The translations under genes and the position numbers were made by a program. A DNA stretch of 64,000 bases from Owenia fusiformis (Eukaryota; Annelida; Polychaeta; Sabellida; Oweniidae): NCBI GenBank assembly GCA_903813345.2, contig CAIIXF020000001.1, positions 20,229,915 to 20,293,914 of the forward strand, given 5' to 3'. Shown one piece after another: positions 12,301 to 24,300 of this stretch. The notes below the pieces were generated by a model. The model ran no database searches. It was given only the letters and a program-made list of their open reading frames with translations, and was not told the DNA's origin. How positions within the stretch are numbered: position 1 is the stretch's first letter; every line of letters begins with the position of its first letter.

Positions 12301-15300
12301 TAAAAGGTGGAATCAACATGGTTGATATATTTGTTAATCAAGAGGCATTTATTATGTCCTGGGTCAGGCGTTTTATTGAGGATGAAAACTCAAATTGGAA
12401 AAACATGAGTAAAATGATGTTATCAAAGATTGGATTTGATTTCAGTATTTTTCATTTCAATTCAGACTTAAAATTTATAAAACCTCAAATTATTTGGGGG
12501 AATACAACCATCTTCTATGAATTCCTTTTGAAAACTTGGTTCAAATATAAAACATGTGATGATGTCATATTTGATAATAGCTATATTTGGAATAATCTAA
12601 ACATAACTTACAAGGGAAAAGTTATATTTTTTAAAAATTGGAAAAATGCAGGTATCAATTTGGTAAATGATGTACTGGACAATCAACAGAAACTAAAGAA
12701 TATAAATATCTTCAAACAAATGATGCCTAACAATGCAGCTATCACGCTTGAATATCTTGTCATTCAAAATGCATTGAAAAACAAGACAATTGCACTTGGT
12801 CAGAATAAAAGATTGTACAATAATATCATTATAAAAATATCAAAGTCGAAAGATTATAAACAATTAATTATTAAAAAAGAAAATATCATACCAGGAGCTT
12901 GTCAACGATGGAATAATGAATATCAAAATATTAATTGGTCTGATCATGGGCTTTCAACTAGAAGGGTATGCAACTCTATGTAATAACATGAGACCTTCAA
13001 AATGAGCAATGACATGCTTCCCTTTTATGACAATATTTCAAAAAGTATTCGATAAATGTATAATGTTTAAGTATTATTTTGAATAAAAATCAATTTTTAA
13101 TATGATTTAAGCATAAAATATATTCAATATCATATAAAAGTAAACAAAAGAGACCAATAAGAATAAGAGTTATCAAGATGTTCTCTTTGAGTATTGCATT
13201 GTGGGTAATTATTCAAGAACACATTCCAATAAAAACATAATTTGTGGGAGAATGTTCACTTTCTGTATTGTCATAATTATGATGAATTCCAATTTTTATT
13301 AAATTATCAAGATGTATGTAGAAGATCATGTTTTTATTTTTGAGTTATTTCTTTTAATCATCAATAAAAAGTACAAAATAAAATTTTCTTGGAATGTGTA
13401 CATTCTCCAATTTTGAAAACCCATGGCAATGTTTATGTATGAAATATGGGAAGTTGCCTACCCTTCTAGTTGAAAGCCCATGGTCTGATATTTGGAAAAT
13501 GATTCAAAATATTACTGAACCGAGATTAAAGAGCTTACAGTACAAAATATTGCATAGGGTATATCCCACAAATATTCATCTATTTAAATGGAAAATTGAA
13601 GGGACAAACTCAAACAATTGTAAATTTTGCAGAAATGAAGAAGACTCATATGCTCATTTCTTCATCTCTTGTAAAAAGGTAAAACATATATGGAAAGAAA
13701 TAATGAACAAAATAAATGCAAAATTTGGATGCTCTATAAAATTAACAGAAATGGAAATTTTGCTTAAATATACAAATAAGAAAAAATATATTGAGAATTA
13801 TGTAAATAATATTGTATTAATAACAAAAAACTGTATTAGCAAGTATAAATATGGTCAACATCCAAATTTAGAATACTTATTAGAACAAGAGCTATATATA
13901 AGAAAAGTCATGTGAAATTATTGTGTACTATATGTATGTAAAAATATTGTATAACTGTACTTGATAAACTGAAATAAAAAAAAAAAAAAGAAAAAAAAAA
14001 AAAAAAAAAAGTTGATTTTGGGCCAGTTGTATTCAGATTATTCAGGCTTTGAGTTTGTTTGTGTTCATCAGTAGAAAGGCGACTTTGATCTCAGCTTGGA
14101 TCCCACTATAATTGACCCATTCTGGATTCATAGCCATGGGATTTGCTTGGATGGTGACTGGAGGAGCTAATAACCACCCTCCATGTGTAACCATGCTTAA
14201 CCATCTCTATTTGTAATGTCACCATCAAGAAGTGGTAACATAATGTTACACACAACATTTTTGTGACTAGCAGTATTGGTGTTTGACATCTGTAATTGTA
14301 ACACCTTTTAAAGTTCAACAAGATGATGACATTTTGTCATGTACATGTTTTTTACTCTGTTACTATATTATAATCCATTTTTTGGCTTGTAGGTGAAGAG
14401 GCAGCTAGATGAACTGTGTAGTAAAAATGGGGATCTCTCTCGCGCTAATACTGAGTTACGCCATAAAATTACAGAGTTAGAATACCTCATTCGCAATGAT
14501 AAGGAGAGAATAAACAAACAGAAGGCACAATTAGAACATTTAAACAAAGTTAGGAAACAGCAAGAAGATTCTCTCAAAACATATAAGGTAATAAGTTTCT
14601 TTCAAATATGCACATTCAAGGTAATAACTCAGATTTGTGTTTCTTTTTTAGAGAATTATAATGTATCCACAATGTTCTAAAGTCCATTTTTAAAAGACTA
14701 CTGATAATGACTTTAAGTTTTTCAAAAACTGCTGAAAGATGATTTAGTGTCACCGCCAGAAGTGGTAGCATATTGTTGGTCTCAGACTTTTTGTGGATGG
14801 TGTTCGGCAGTCAGCATCTGTAAACAAATGACAAGTGGTGCCATTTGCATGTTCCTTGTTAAAGACTTTATGATGATTATTTGAGGTTTTTCAAAGATTT
14901 CTGTCCTGTGTAGTCATGTAAGCTGTCAATAATTCAGTGTCTGATTGGAAACTTATCTTATTAAGTTGAGGGTGGTAGAGTTTGGTATAAGAAAATTTTC
15001 CATCTTATGTCATAAGTCAATATTTGGAAGTAATGTAAAGTACTTGTAATGTAGCTAACCATTTAGATTGATACATTTAAGAAACACAAAATTAATATAT
15101 TCATGTTTCATAATGATGATTTCAATAAAACTCAAAACTCATATTATGTAATCAAATGGGATTCATTGAAAGGAGTTGGGTAAACTAGCAACAGAGAGTG
15201 CCCCAATTGAAGTGTGAAAAAACTTTTTTTAAGAATAGGAGAAAAAAACATCAGAAATGCAAAGATTGCAGTCTATATTTTTGGGTAGTATTTTTAAAAA

Positions 15301-18300
15301 AAATTAGAAAAATTGTTACGGTGTCTGGAGACCTTCAAAGAGGGTGGGGGCCAGAAGGAAAAAAATTCACATATTTTGCAACCCTCTTGATGAATTCCAA
15401 TTTACTCAGCTATAAATGAATGTTTTTGATTTATCTGTCCAGGATTATGTAAATATATATTTATTTGATCCATACATACAATTGATTTAAATACAGTTTA
15501 GAGGTAAGTAAAGCTTTGAAAGGACATTTCATGCTGAGTCTGGGTGACATTTTTATTCACTGGAGGTAGTAATCCTTTGAGTGTTTTCACATAGAGCATA
15601 ACAAGTCTCCACTCTAATAAGTGCTTCTTTAGTTACATAAATGTTATATTGTTGCATACAAAGAATAATTTTGATGGAGACTTATTATGCGCGATGTGAA
15701 TTTTAGAACTTTATAGAAAATTTTGCCTGCCATTTTTGTTGATTATTCAAAATGGCCAAATGCTATTCATGCTGCATATGTAGGAAGCAGGTAAATTCTC
15801 CTAGAAAACGGAGAAAGGTTACACAAGATTTAGCTTCACAAGTCAAGAATGCCAAAGTTGGACGGATAATATGCAATAACTGTCGTCTAGATTCAAAACG
15901 AACCAACCATAACTGTCATTTGGTATATAGGCTTCGCTAAGCACGAGGGTTACAAAGCCAAAGAAAAACCTCTGCAAGGGCATTATAAAATTTTAGATGC
16001 TAAAATACCTGAAACATCAAGTGGTTATATGTGCACAACATCTGAATCAGGTAGTTCAAGTGATGATGAGTAAAACTAATCAGAAAATGTTTCATTGTTA
16101 TTTCATTATAATCCAATGATGAAATGTGTTGAGATTTTAGATGTTTTTCACCTTTTAGGTGATCTCCAAGAAGTGATTATCTCCGTTATCTGTACTTACT
16201 GTTTCCTAGACATTATCAGAATGATTGATAATAAACTTAATAGTTGCTTTAAAATTATGTTGAATAATATCATTATGTTGAATTATAATATATACAGTGT
16301 GTGTGTTTAGTGTGTGGTTTTTAGCATACCCTATGTCGCTAACAGGAAGCAGGACATATTTCTCATAAAAAATAAACATTACTTTACGAGTCAAATTATG
16401 AAATGTACATTCTGAATTTAAATGAATTAAAAATAATAAAGTATTTTCATTATTTTAGGTACTTTTGTTCTCTTTCAGTGTGCGTGGGAAGGGCGGAATA
16501 TATTAATATAAATATCTCATTATTGGCAAATTGCCAATTTACTATATATTGTAATTCCAACCTCTATGAGACTAAATTCCTACAGATATTTGTGATATTT
16601 TAACCAAAAAGGTATATTTTTGTAGAAAATAATGAATTTTTTTAATTTGACCTTGACCTGGGGAATATGACCTTGACCTAAATTTTCATACATTTTTGAA
16701 ACACATATATCACATAGATTAATAAAATAAAGAGAAAACTTGAAAATCAGGTGGGGCTTAAAATGGCCTTGTTTACCCAACTCCTTTCAACATTTCCAGA
16801 TTAGGTTTTATCATATAGGTTGTTGGGGTCAGTGGCTTAATTTATTTAATTTTACAGCAGACATTAAACTATTGAGCATTCGAGTTCTATTTGGAAGGTC
16901 GAGAGTTGATTTTCAATTGAGCCGGAGTGACTTTTTAACATCAGCCCATAGTGTAGGATTTGATTCTATGTTTCAAAGAAATTGTTGAGGATTTTCCTCA
17001 TTTTATATGTACTGATTCCAGTTGTACTAACTAATTGTTTTAATTGTAAATATATTTGTTTCCATGCAAAAATAACATTTACATTAATACATGTAATATT
17101 AAAGTGGTTCAGTGCCTATTTTTGACCCTGAAATACCCCAACAGTTTCATAATACTCTTCAATATGCACAAACCTTCTATTTATATTAAAGCTTAAAAAT
17201 AATTCAAAAACTATGTGAGGATGTCTTATCAAACTGATAAGTACAGGTAAGATGCAGGTTTGTATTTTTGTCAGAGTAAGACACTCAACCATATTTTTGA
17301 TTGTTTTCAGAGCTTGAGCAATGAGATTGATGAGCTAGAGAGAGCAAAGCAAGAATATATCAAAAAGAATGAAGACCAGGTAGGCCACATTTCAATTTTC
17401 AGAATATATCAAGAAGAATGAAGATCAGGTAGGCCACATTTCAATTTTCAGAATATATCAAGAAGAATGAAGATCAGGTAGGCCACATTTCACTTTTCAG
17501 AATATATCAAGAGGAATGAAGACCAGGTAGGCCACATTTCAATTTTCAGAATATATCAAGAGGAATGAAAACCAGGTTAGTCATATTTCACTTTTCAGAA
17601 TATATAAAGAAGAATGAAGACCAGGTAGGCCACATTTCAATTTTCAGAATATATCAAGAAGAATGAAGACCAGGTAGGCCACATTTCAATTTTCAGGCCA
17701 ACCAAAATCATAGAATTATACATTATGCATAGATTTTTCATAACAATATTTAGATTGTGTTGGAACAATAGTTAAATTGGCTTTAATTGAGAAGATGCTA
17801 TTTATATGCAAGGGTCCTTTATAGTGAGATCACAGTGGCAAACACCCATGTATTAAGAATTCTTTATTCCCAAGTTGCACATGTTACATCTATCTTAACT
17901 GTAAAATCAATATAGAAATATATCAAGCTATAAAAATAATTCAATAGGATTAGACAAAAGTCATGGTATATATAGATAAATAATTTTAAGTTTTGGTACT
18001 GGGTTATTGAAATGAATATGATGCAATAAAAACATGTAGAAAATTACTTGTATACAGTATATATGTAAAAATCTAGCCATCCATATTATATCTGTGAATA
18101 TAATTCCACATTTGCACGGATAAACCTTGTAACCCTCAAATATTGCAAATAATCAACATAGGTGGTTTTTATACAAGGTGAAAGGAGGGTGTGGCATCAT
18201 GATTGCATTATAGAAAAGTAACAACTGTATCATGATCCACATAATCTGGTGTCTCAACCACAGCTGCTTTATGGTCTACATAACCTGTTGATTTCGCCAC

Positions 18301-21300
18301 ATCTGTGCTATGATCTACACAACCTTGTGTCAGAGCCACATCTTTTTTATGATCCATATAGCCAAGATTCAGAATCGCAGCATTATGGTCCACATAGCTT
18401 GGGGTTTGTGGCCCATTTTTGTCAATGTAATCTTGATTCTTTTTCACATTTTCATTATGATCAACATAGTCTGGGTGTTGGTCATCTGAAACAGATGACG
18501 TAATATTCTGACTGGTATGAGACTGAGTGTTTTGATTTGGTATTTCATTTTCAAAACAATCATGCTTGGCATCACTTTGAATTTTGGTATTTGGTAGTTC
18601 ATTCTCAACATAGCCTGTGTCAGGGTTAAGGGAAAATTCATGCTTGGCATCAATTTGAGTTTTGGTATTTGGTAATTCATTTTCAACATAGCCTGTGTCA
18701 GTGTTTAGGGAAAATTCATGCTTAGAATCATTTTGAGTTTTGGTATTTGGTAATTCATTTTCAACATAGCCTGTGTCAGCGTTTAGGGAAAATTCATGCT
18801 TAGAATCATTTTGAGTTTTGGTATTTGGTAATTCATTCTCAACACAGTCTGTGTCAGTATTAAGTAAAAAGTCATGCTTGGCATCACTTTGACTTCTGAT
18901 ATTTGGTAATAATTTATTTTCAACATAGCCTAGGTCAGGGTTCAAAGAAAATTCATGCTTGGCATCACTTTTGGTATTTTGTAATTCATTTTCAACATAG
19001 CCTGTGTCAGGTTTAAGAGAAAATTCATGCTTGGCATCACTTTGAGTTTTGGTATTTGGTAATTTTTTTTCAACATAGCCTGTGTCAGGTTTAAGAGAAA
19101 ATTCATGCTTGGCATCACTTTGAGTTTTGGTATTTGGTAGTTCATTTTCAACATAGCCTGTGTCAGGTTTAAGAGAAAATTCATGCTTGGCATCACTTTG
19201 AGTTTTGGTATTTGGTAATTCATTTTCAACATAGCCTGTGTCAGGTTTAAGAGAAAATTCATGCTTGGCATCACTTTGAGTTTTGGTATTTGGTAGTTCA
19301 TTTTCAACATAGCCTGTGCCAGGGTTAAGAGAAAATTCATGCTTGACATCACGTTGAGTTTTGGTATTTGGAAGTTCATTTACAACATAGCCTGTGTCTG
19401 GGTTAAGAGAAAATTCATGCTTGGCATCACTTTGAGTTTTGGTATTTGGTAGTTCATTTTCAACATAGCCCGTGTCAGTGTTAAGAGAAAATTCATGCTT
19501 GACATCACGTTGAGTTTTGGCATTTGGTAGTTCATTCTCAACATAGCCTGTGTCAGGGTTAAGAGAAAATTCATGCTTGACATCACGTTGAGTTTTCGTA
19601 TTTGGTAGTTCATTCTCAACATAGCCTGTGTCAGGGTTAAGAGAAAATTCATGCTTGGCATCACTTTGAGTTTTGCTATTTGGTAATTCATTTTCAACGT
19701 GACCTGTATCAGGGTTTATTGCTTGTTTAACATTCACTTTTGCTTTGGGCTTTGATCCATTTTTACTTGTTTCAGGGTGAATGGGTTTCCCAGTACAGGG
19801 TTGACGACATTCATTTGAACCTATTTGAATCACATAACCATTGTCATTCACTAGTCCAGGAAGGTTTGCCATCAATTCATGCTCAGGTTTAATCGCTGTA
19901 ATGGCTCTGCTATCATTGTGATTCAGTTTGTCATTGTCAATTGAAATGTCTGTCATTTCAGTTGATGCACCAAATTTAGAGTTTTCCTGAAAATACACCA
20001 ATACTGTTCTTTACAAAATATGACAATATATTTCCTATTTGATTCCTCTAAATATATTTGAAAACTGAGATATGCCTCACATTTGAAAAAGTTAACATTT
20101 TGTTATGTCACCACCACAAGAGTTTGTCATTCGGCATCTATAATAAATGGCAGTTGGTGATGACATTTTGCATTTTAATGCCTTGTTCTCGTTTATCATG
20201 TTCATGTGATTAATGAAGGTTTGAATAAAGAGAAATGTGTAAGTGTTTATGAGAGGGGAATAGCAGTTGATGTACTTGACACTTCCTATACATGAGGAAA
20301 ACAGTTCCTACCATTATGCTTTGATTGATATGATATTTTAAATGTTCTAACTCAGTTGATCACTCTCTTAGGTGTCACTGGGGGGCATATCCCAATCTTG
20401 ACCTCTAAGAAACAAGTGAAGAACAGATTCTTACCATTGGTCTGTGGTCAGTCTCTGGAATTGTCTGATAGTAATTCCCTATAATGACTGTTGGATACTC
20501 TAATGTGCCACTACATGTGGGATTTGTTGTAGGGGAGGTGAAATAAGGAACCTGAAAATGATTATGTTAAAATTATAAATTTTGGACAACGGTTATTCAA
20601 TGCTTTAAAACGTTCATTTTGAAAATCAGAACTGGAGAAAAAAATTCAGAACTTTTAAAGCCTAATTGTTGGAGCATTTTGAAAAATTTATAAATGAATA
20701 GGTGCCGACACTACTTACACTGATGAGTTGCTTGGTCTTCTTTTCCTGCTTTATCAAAAGTCTGAAATACATAGGAAACAAATGAAAAGTGCCATTAATC
20801 CGAACTAGTGCTCATATTTTATTTTATTGGGATCCACTGAAAGGTTGCATTTTTGATAAATTAATGTTTGATAATATTCACTCTATGTAGCATTTGCATC
20901 TCTTGTTCTGAAACTCCATTAGAAAAGCTCACTTAAGAGTCAATACTGTGTATAAGATTATGATTATACTTACGTAATAATGAAGTAAATTCCCAGACAT
21001 ACAAGACCAAAGAAGAAAAAGCCAACTATGACTATCAAAGCTGTCATCCAAGGCTTCAATCCTGGACCTGTAACCCAATTTAATCTAATAAGATCTCATA
21101 TGCATGAAAAACCATTTGTTGAATTTACTCTTTAAAAGATTTTGTATTATCTTGAATATGTACAGAGTACTCTTGTGTTATAGTTGATGTTATTTTTCCA
21201 TCATATGTACTGATTACAAATCTAGTTTATATCAATATAAATATTTCAAATAATGAGACTTCTCCTCCGATTATGTAAGGTATATATGAAATTTACTTTG

Positions 21301-24300
21301 CGGACATCATGATGCCATAAATTGTCAAATCTGACAAAATTAAAAGTTTGAATTTACCTGCCCTAACAAGGGTTGTGATGGTTGGTGTATGGGGACCTTT
21401 CCCATGTTTAGTGACCGCCTCCAATGTGAGACTGTAAAAAGCCCCACCCTGCAGGCCTTCTATCTTGTGTTGTGTTGCAGAGCTGGCTACAGTGATGTTT
21501 ACAGTTGTCTCTAATAGGGGGGTAAAATACAATATTCATATTCACTGGGAAACAAAATACGGATGTATCGGTCATTTGCCAATGATTATCATATACATGT
21601 AAAGTAAAGATGAGCACGTGCAAATGAAAAAGTAATAGCATATTTTAATGGGATCAATTATAAGAACATTATAAATGAAGCAATTTAAATGATTAAATAT
21701 GAAAGAATTAGCACCTACTTTCACAGTCTTGTTTTCTACAGTAGCGAATCATATAGTGCTGCACTATTCCATCATATTTATTGCATGGATAGTGGCTCCA
21801 GTGCACTTGTAAACTCTCTGCCTGTTTGTTCTCCACAATAACATTGAGGGGATGTTCTCGTGGTGGAGCTATTCAATAAAATAAACTTTCATTTCAATCA
21901 ATCCAAGAAAAAGAAGGATGGTCAAATATTCTTCATAAAATTTTTAAACTCTGAGGATAGGTGAAAGGGGGTCATTTGAACATAACTGTTTTTTGTGCAT
22001 TCCATCATTGGTAGAGATGTTGAGGTTGTTTATTGTTTTAAAATAAAATAATGAAACATATGTCTCATCTTGAGTATGACTAAGGGGTTAATGTTCTTGC
22101 AGAAGCTAAGGCTTCATAAAGCAGTTTTCAGTCCACTGGATTCCATTATAAAGTAAAATATTACATGTAACCAGCCTTATGTTCATCAGTATCATACAAG
22201 CATTCAGCCTACTGGATTCCATTATAAAGTAAAGTATTACATGTAACCAGCCTTACGTTCATCAATATCATATAAGCATTCAGCCCACTGGATTCCATTA
22301 TAAAGTAAAATACTACATGTAACCAGCCTTACGTTCATCAGTATCATACAAGCATTCACCCCACTGGATTCCATTATAAAGTTAAGTATTACATGTAACC
22401 AGCCTTACATTCATCAGTATCATACAAGCATTCACCCCACTGGATTCCATTATAAAGTTAAGTATTACATGTAACCAGCCTTACGTTCATCAGTATCATA
22501 CAAGCATTTGGCCCACTGGATTCCACTGCTTGTTTCAGCAAATTCTGTAGACAGACCAAATAGGTAATTTCCAGGTTTACCAAGTTCAAGAAGGCTGAAG
22601 TTCTGGGTATCACCAGCAAGAGTTTGCCATTGCAAATCACCCTTAAACAAAGAGAGGAATTACATTATTTCTAATATTTGAAATAATGGCCCCTTACTTT
22701 GTGATGAACACTACAGTAGTTGTGAAAAAAAATATTCACAAAAAATCTATTTATTGGCTCATTTTGTGCATGACTAGAGGCAATCTCGGTCTGTTACATG
22801 TCCAAACCCTCCAATATATGGGTTTCATTCAATTGTAGTTTTACAATGTAGTTTGAAAACATCATATTGGAATCTTTAAATAGAAAGAGGATGCATTAAA
22901 AGACAATTCATCAGTTTGTGTGAGCATTCATTATTAATGTTTGTAGATTACCTGACATTTGTCACCTGGAGCCCTGTGGCACCAGTAGGCTGTATGGTTA
23001 TATGGACTATTGGACCACTCAAATATGACCAGACTCTGATCAGGATGCTGCTCTCTCCTTACCATCCATGTCATAGGATGTTGTATACCTGTTAATTAAT
23101 CAGAGGAAGAATCAAACATTTGACTTGTACACCATGATTATGCAAAACTTATTAAAGTTTTCAAAATGATTATCACTTCACAATTCTCAATGGCACAACT
23201 TACGTTTATTTGCTTTGTGTACAACAATTCTTTGAATTGGTAATGAAGAATTAGTTCCCTTCTTTGTAGCACTTGTCACTTCAAATGTCATCTGAATATC
23301 TTGTGTTTTCCGGAAAGTTCCTGAGGTAGAAGTTGAATAAAGAGGTATCTCATTGTTAGGACTGACCATTCTTGGGGTATAAGTTACGACACCATTCCAA
23401 AGTCTTTTCATGATTTCTTGCCAGTATATTGTAACATATGACTGCTCTCCTTCTGTATATTCATAAAATGCTCCTGTTGTTAAAGTAGGAATTCCGCCTG
23501 GCACTGAAAAATATCAATATAAAGTCATCATAACTGGGTGCATTGTGGGTGCCACAGCCTCTACCATCGCTTGAAGAGAATAAACATCCTTCAGAAGAAT
23601 TATATGACAAGGATCCTTGATAAAATCATACTAACTGGGATGTTTTATCAGAAGAGTTTGTAAAGTTAATCATTTCCAAGTTTATTGTTTTTTGTCACCA
23701 TCACAAGTGGTGACATATTGTTATGGTTAGTCCCATGGTAAGGCCCATAGCTCATAATAAGCTAAAGCCCAACATACACCAATGGGGCACGATGGGATCT
23801 CCATATGCTTAACATTGCATGGGACCTTGTGGGCTTAATGTCCCATCTTGCCCCATCACATCCCAACCGTTTCCGGTCAGTATGACCTGTGATAACTTGA
23901 AGTTTCGAAGCACTCGATGTTATTCTGGATTTTAAACGACAAATCGATGGGATATTGTGTATTGAAGTTGGCGACAGAAACAGCAAGGTAATGCATATGA
24001 TATATGAGAATCCGAGTGCTATATAATGTAAACTAAATAGTCAAAATTATTAGTATAAAGTAGAAAGCTACCGGTAAGATTTGGATCAATTTTTTCATTC
24101 AATCCAGTAAGCATTTGTGATTTAACTGATACAGTTTTCAGACACTGCATGTACTCGGTTTTTCCCATATCATTATAACATTGGTAATATAGCCTAGCTT
24201 TCAATAGTGTAACACGGTGTTTTTGTTAGCGTTCAAGGAGCTTAGCGGGCACCCAAAGGGGAGATTGAAAAGTGTATTTGTAAATAGTCTATTGTATTTG

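Larger units (their letters stand above)
10206..14010 (+). mobile_element. L1/Tx1-like LINE, 5'-truncated, split by a MITE
   Basis: ORF2 fragment plus 3'UTR and an A-rich tail at 13976-14010. GTTGAT occurs just before (10200-10205) and just after (14011-14016), a plausible short target duplication. The 5' end starts inside the endonuclease, so the copy is truncated and lacks ORF1. It lies in an intron of the coiled-coil gene, same orientation. Confidence 0.85.

Noticed and set aside
18942-19697. Long alternate-frame open reading frames over the receptor tail
   Set aside because: The 78-bp unit is a multiple of three, so other frames are also open; the phase-consistent receptor frame explains the region.
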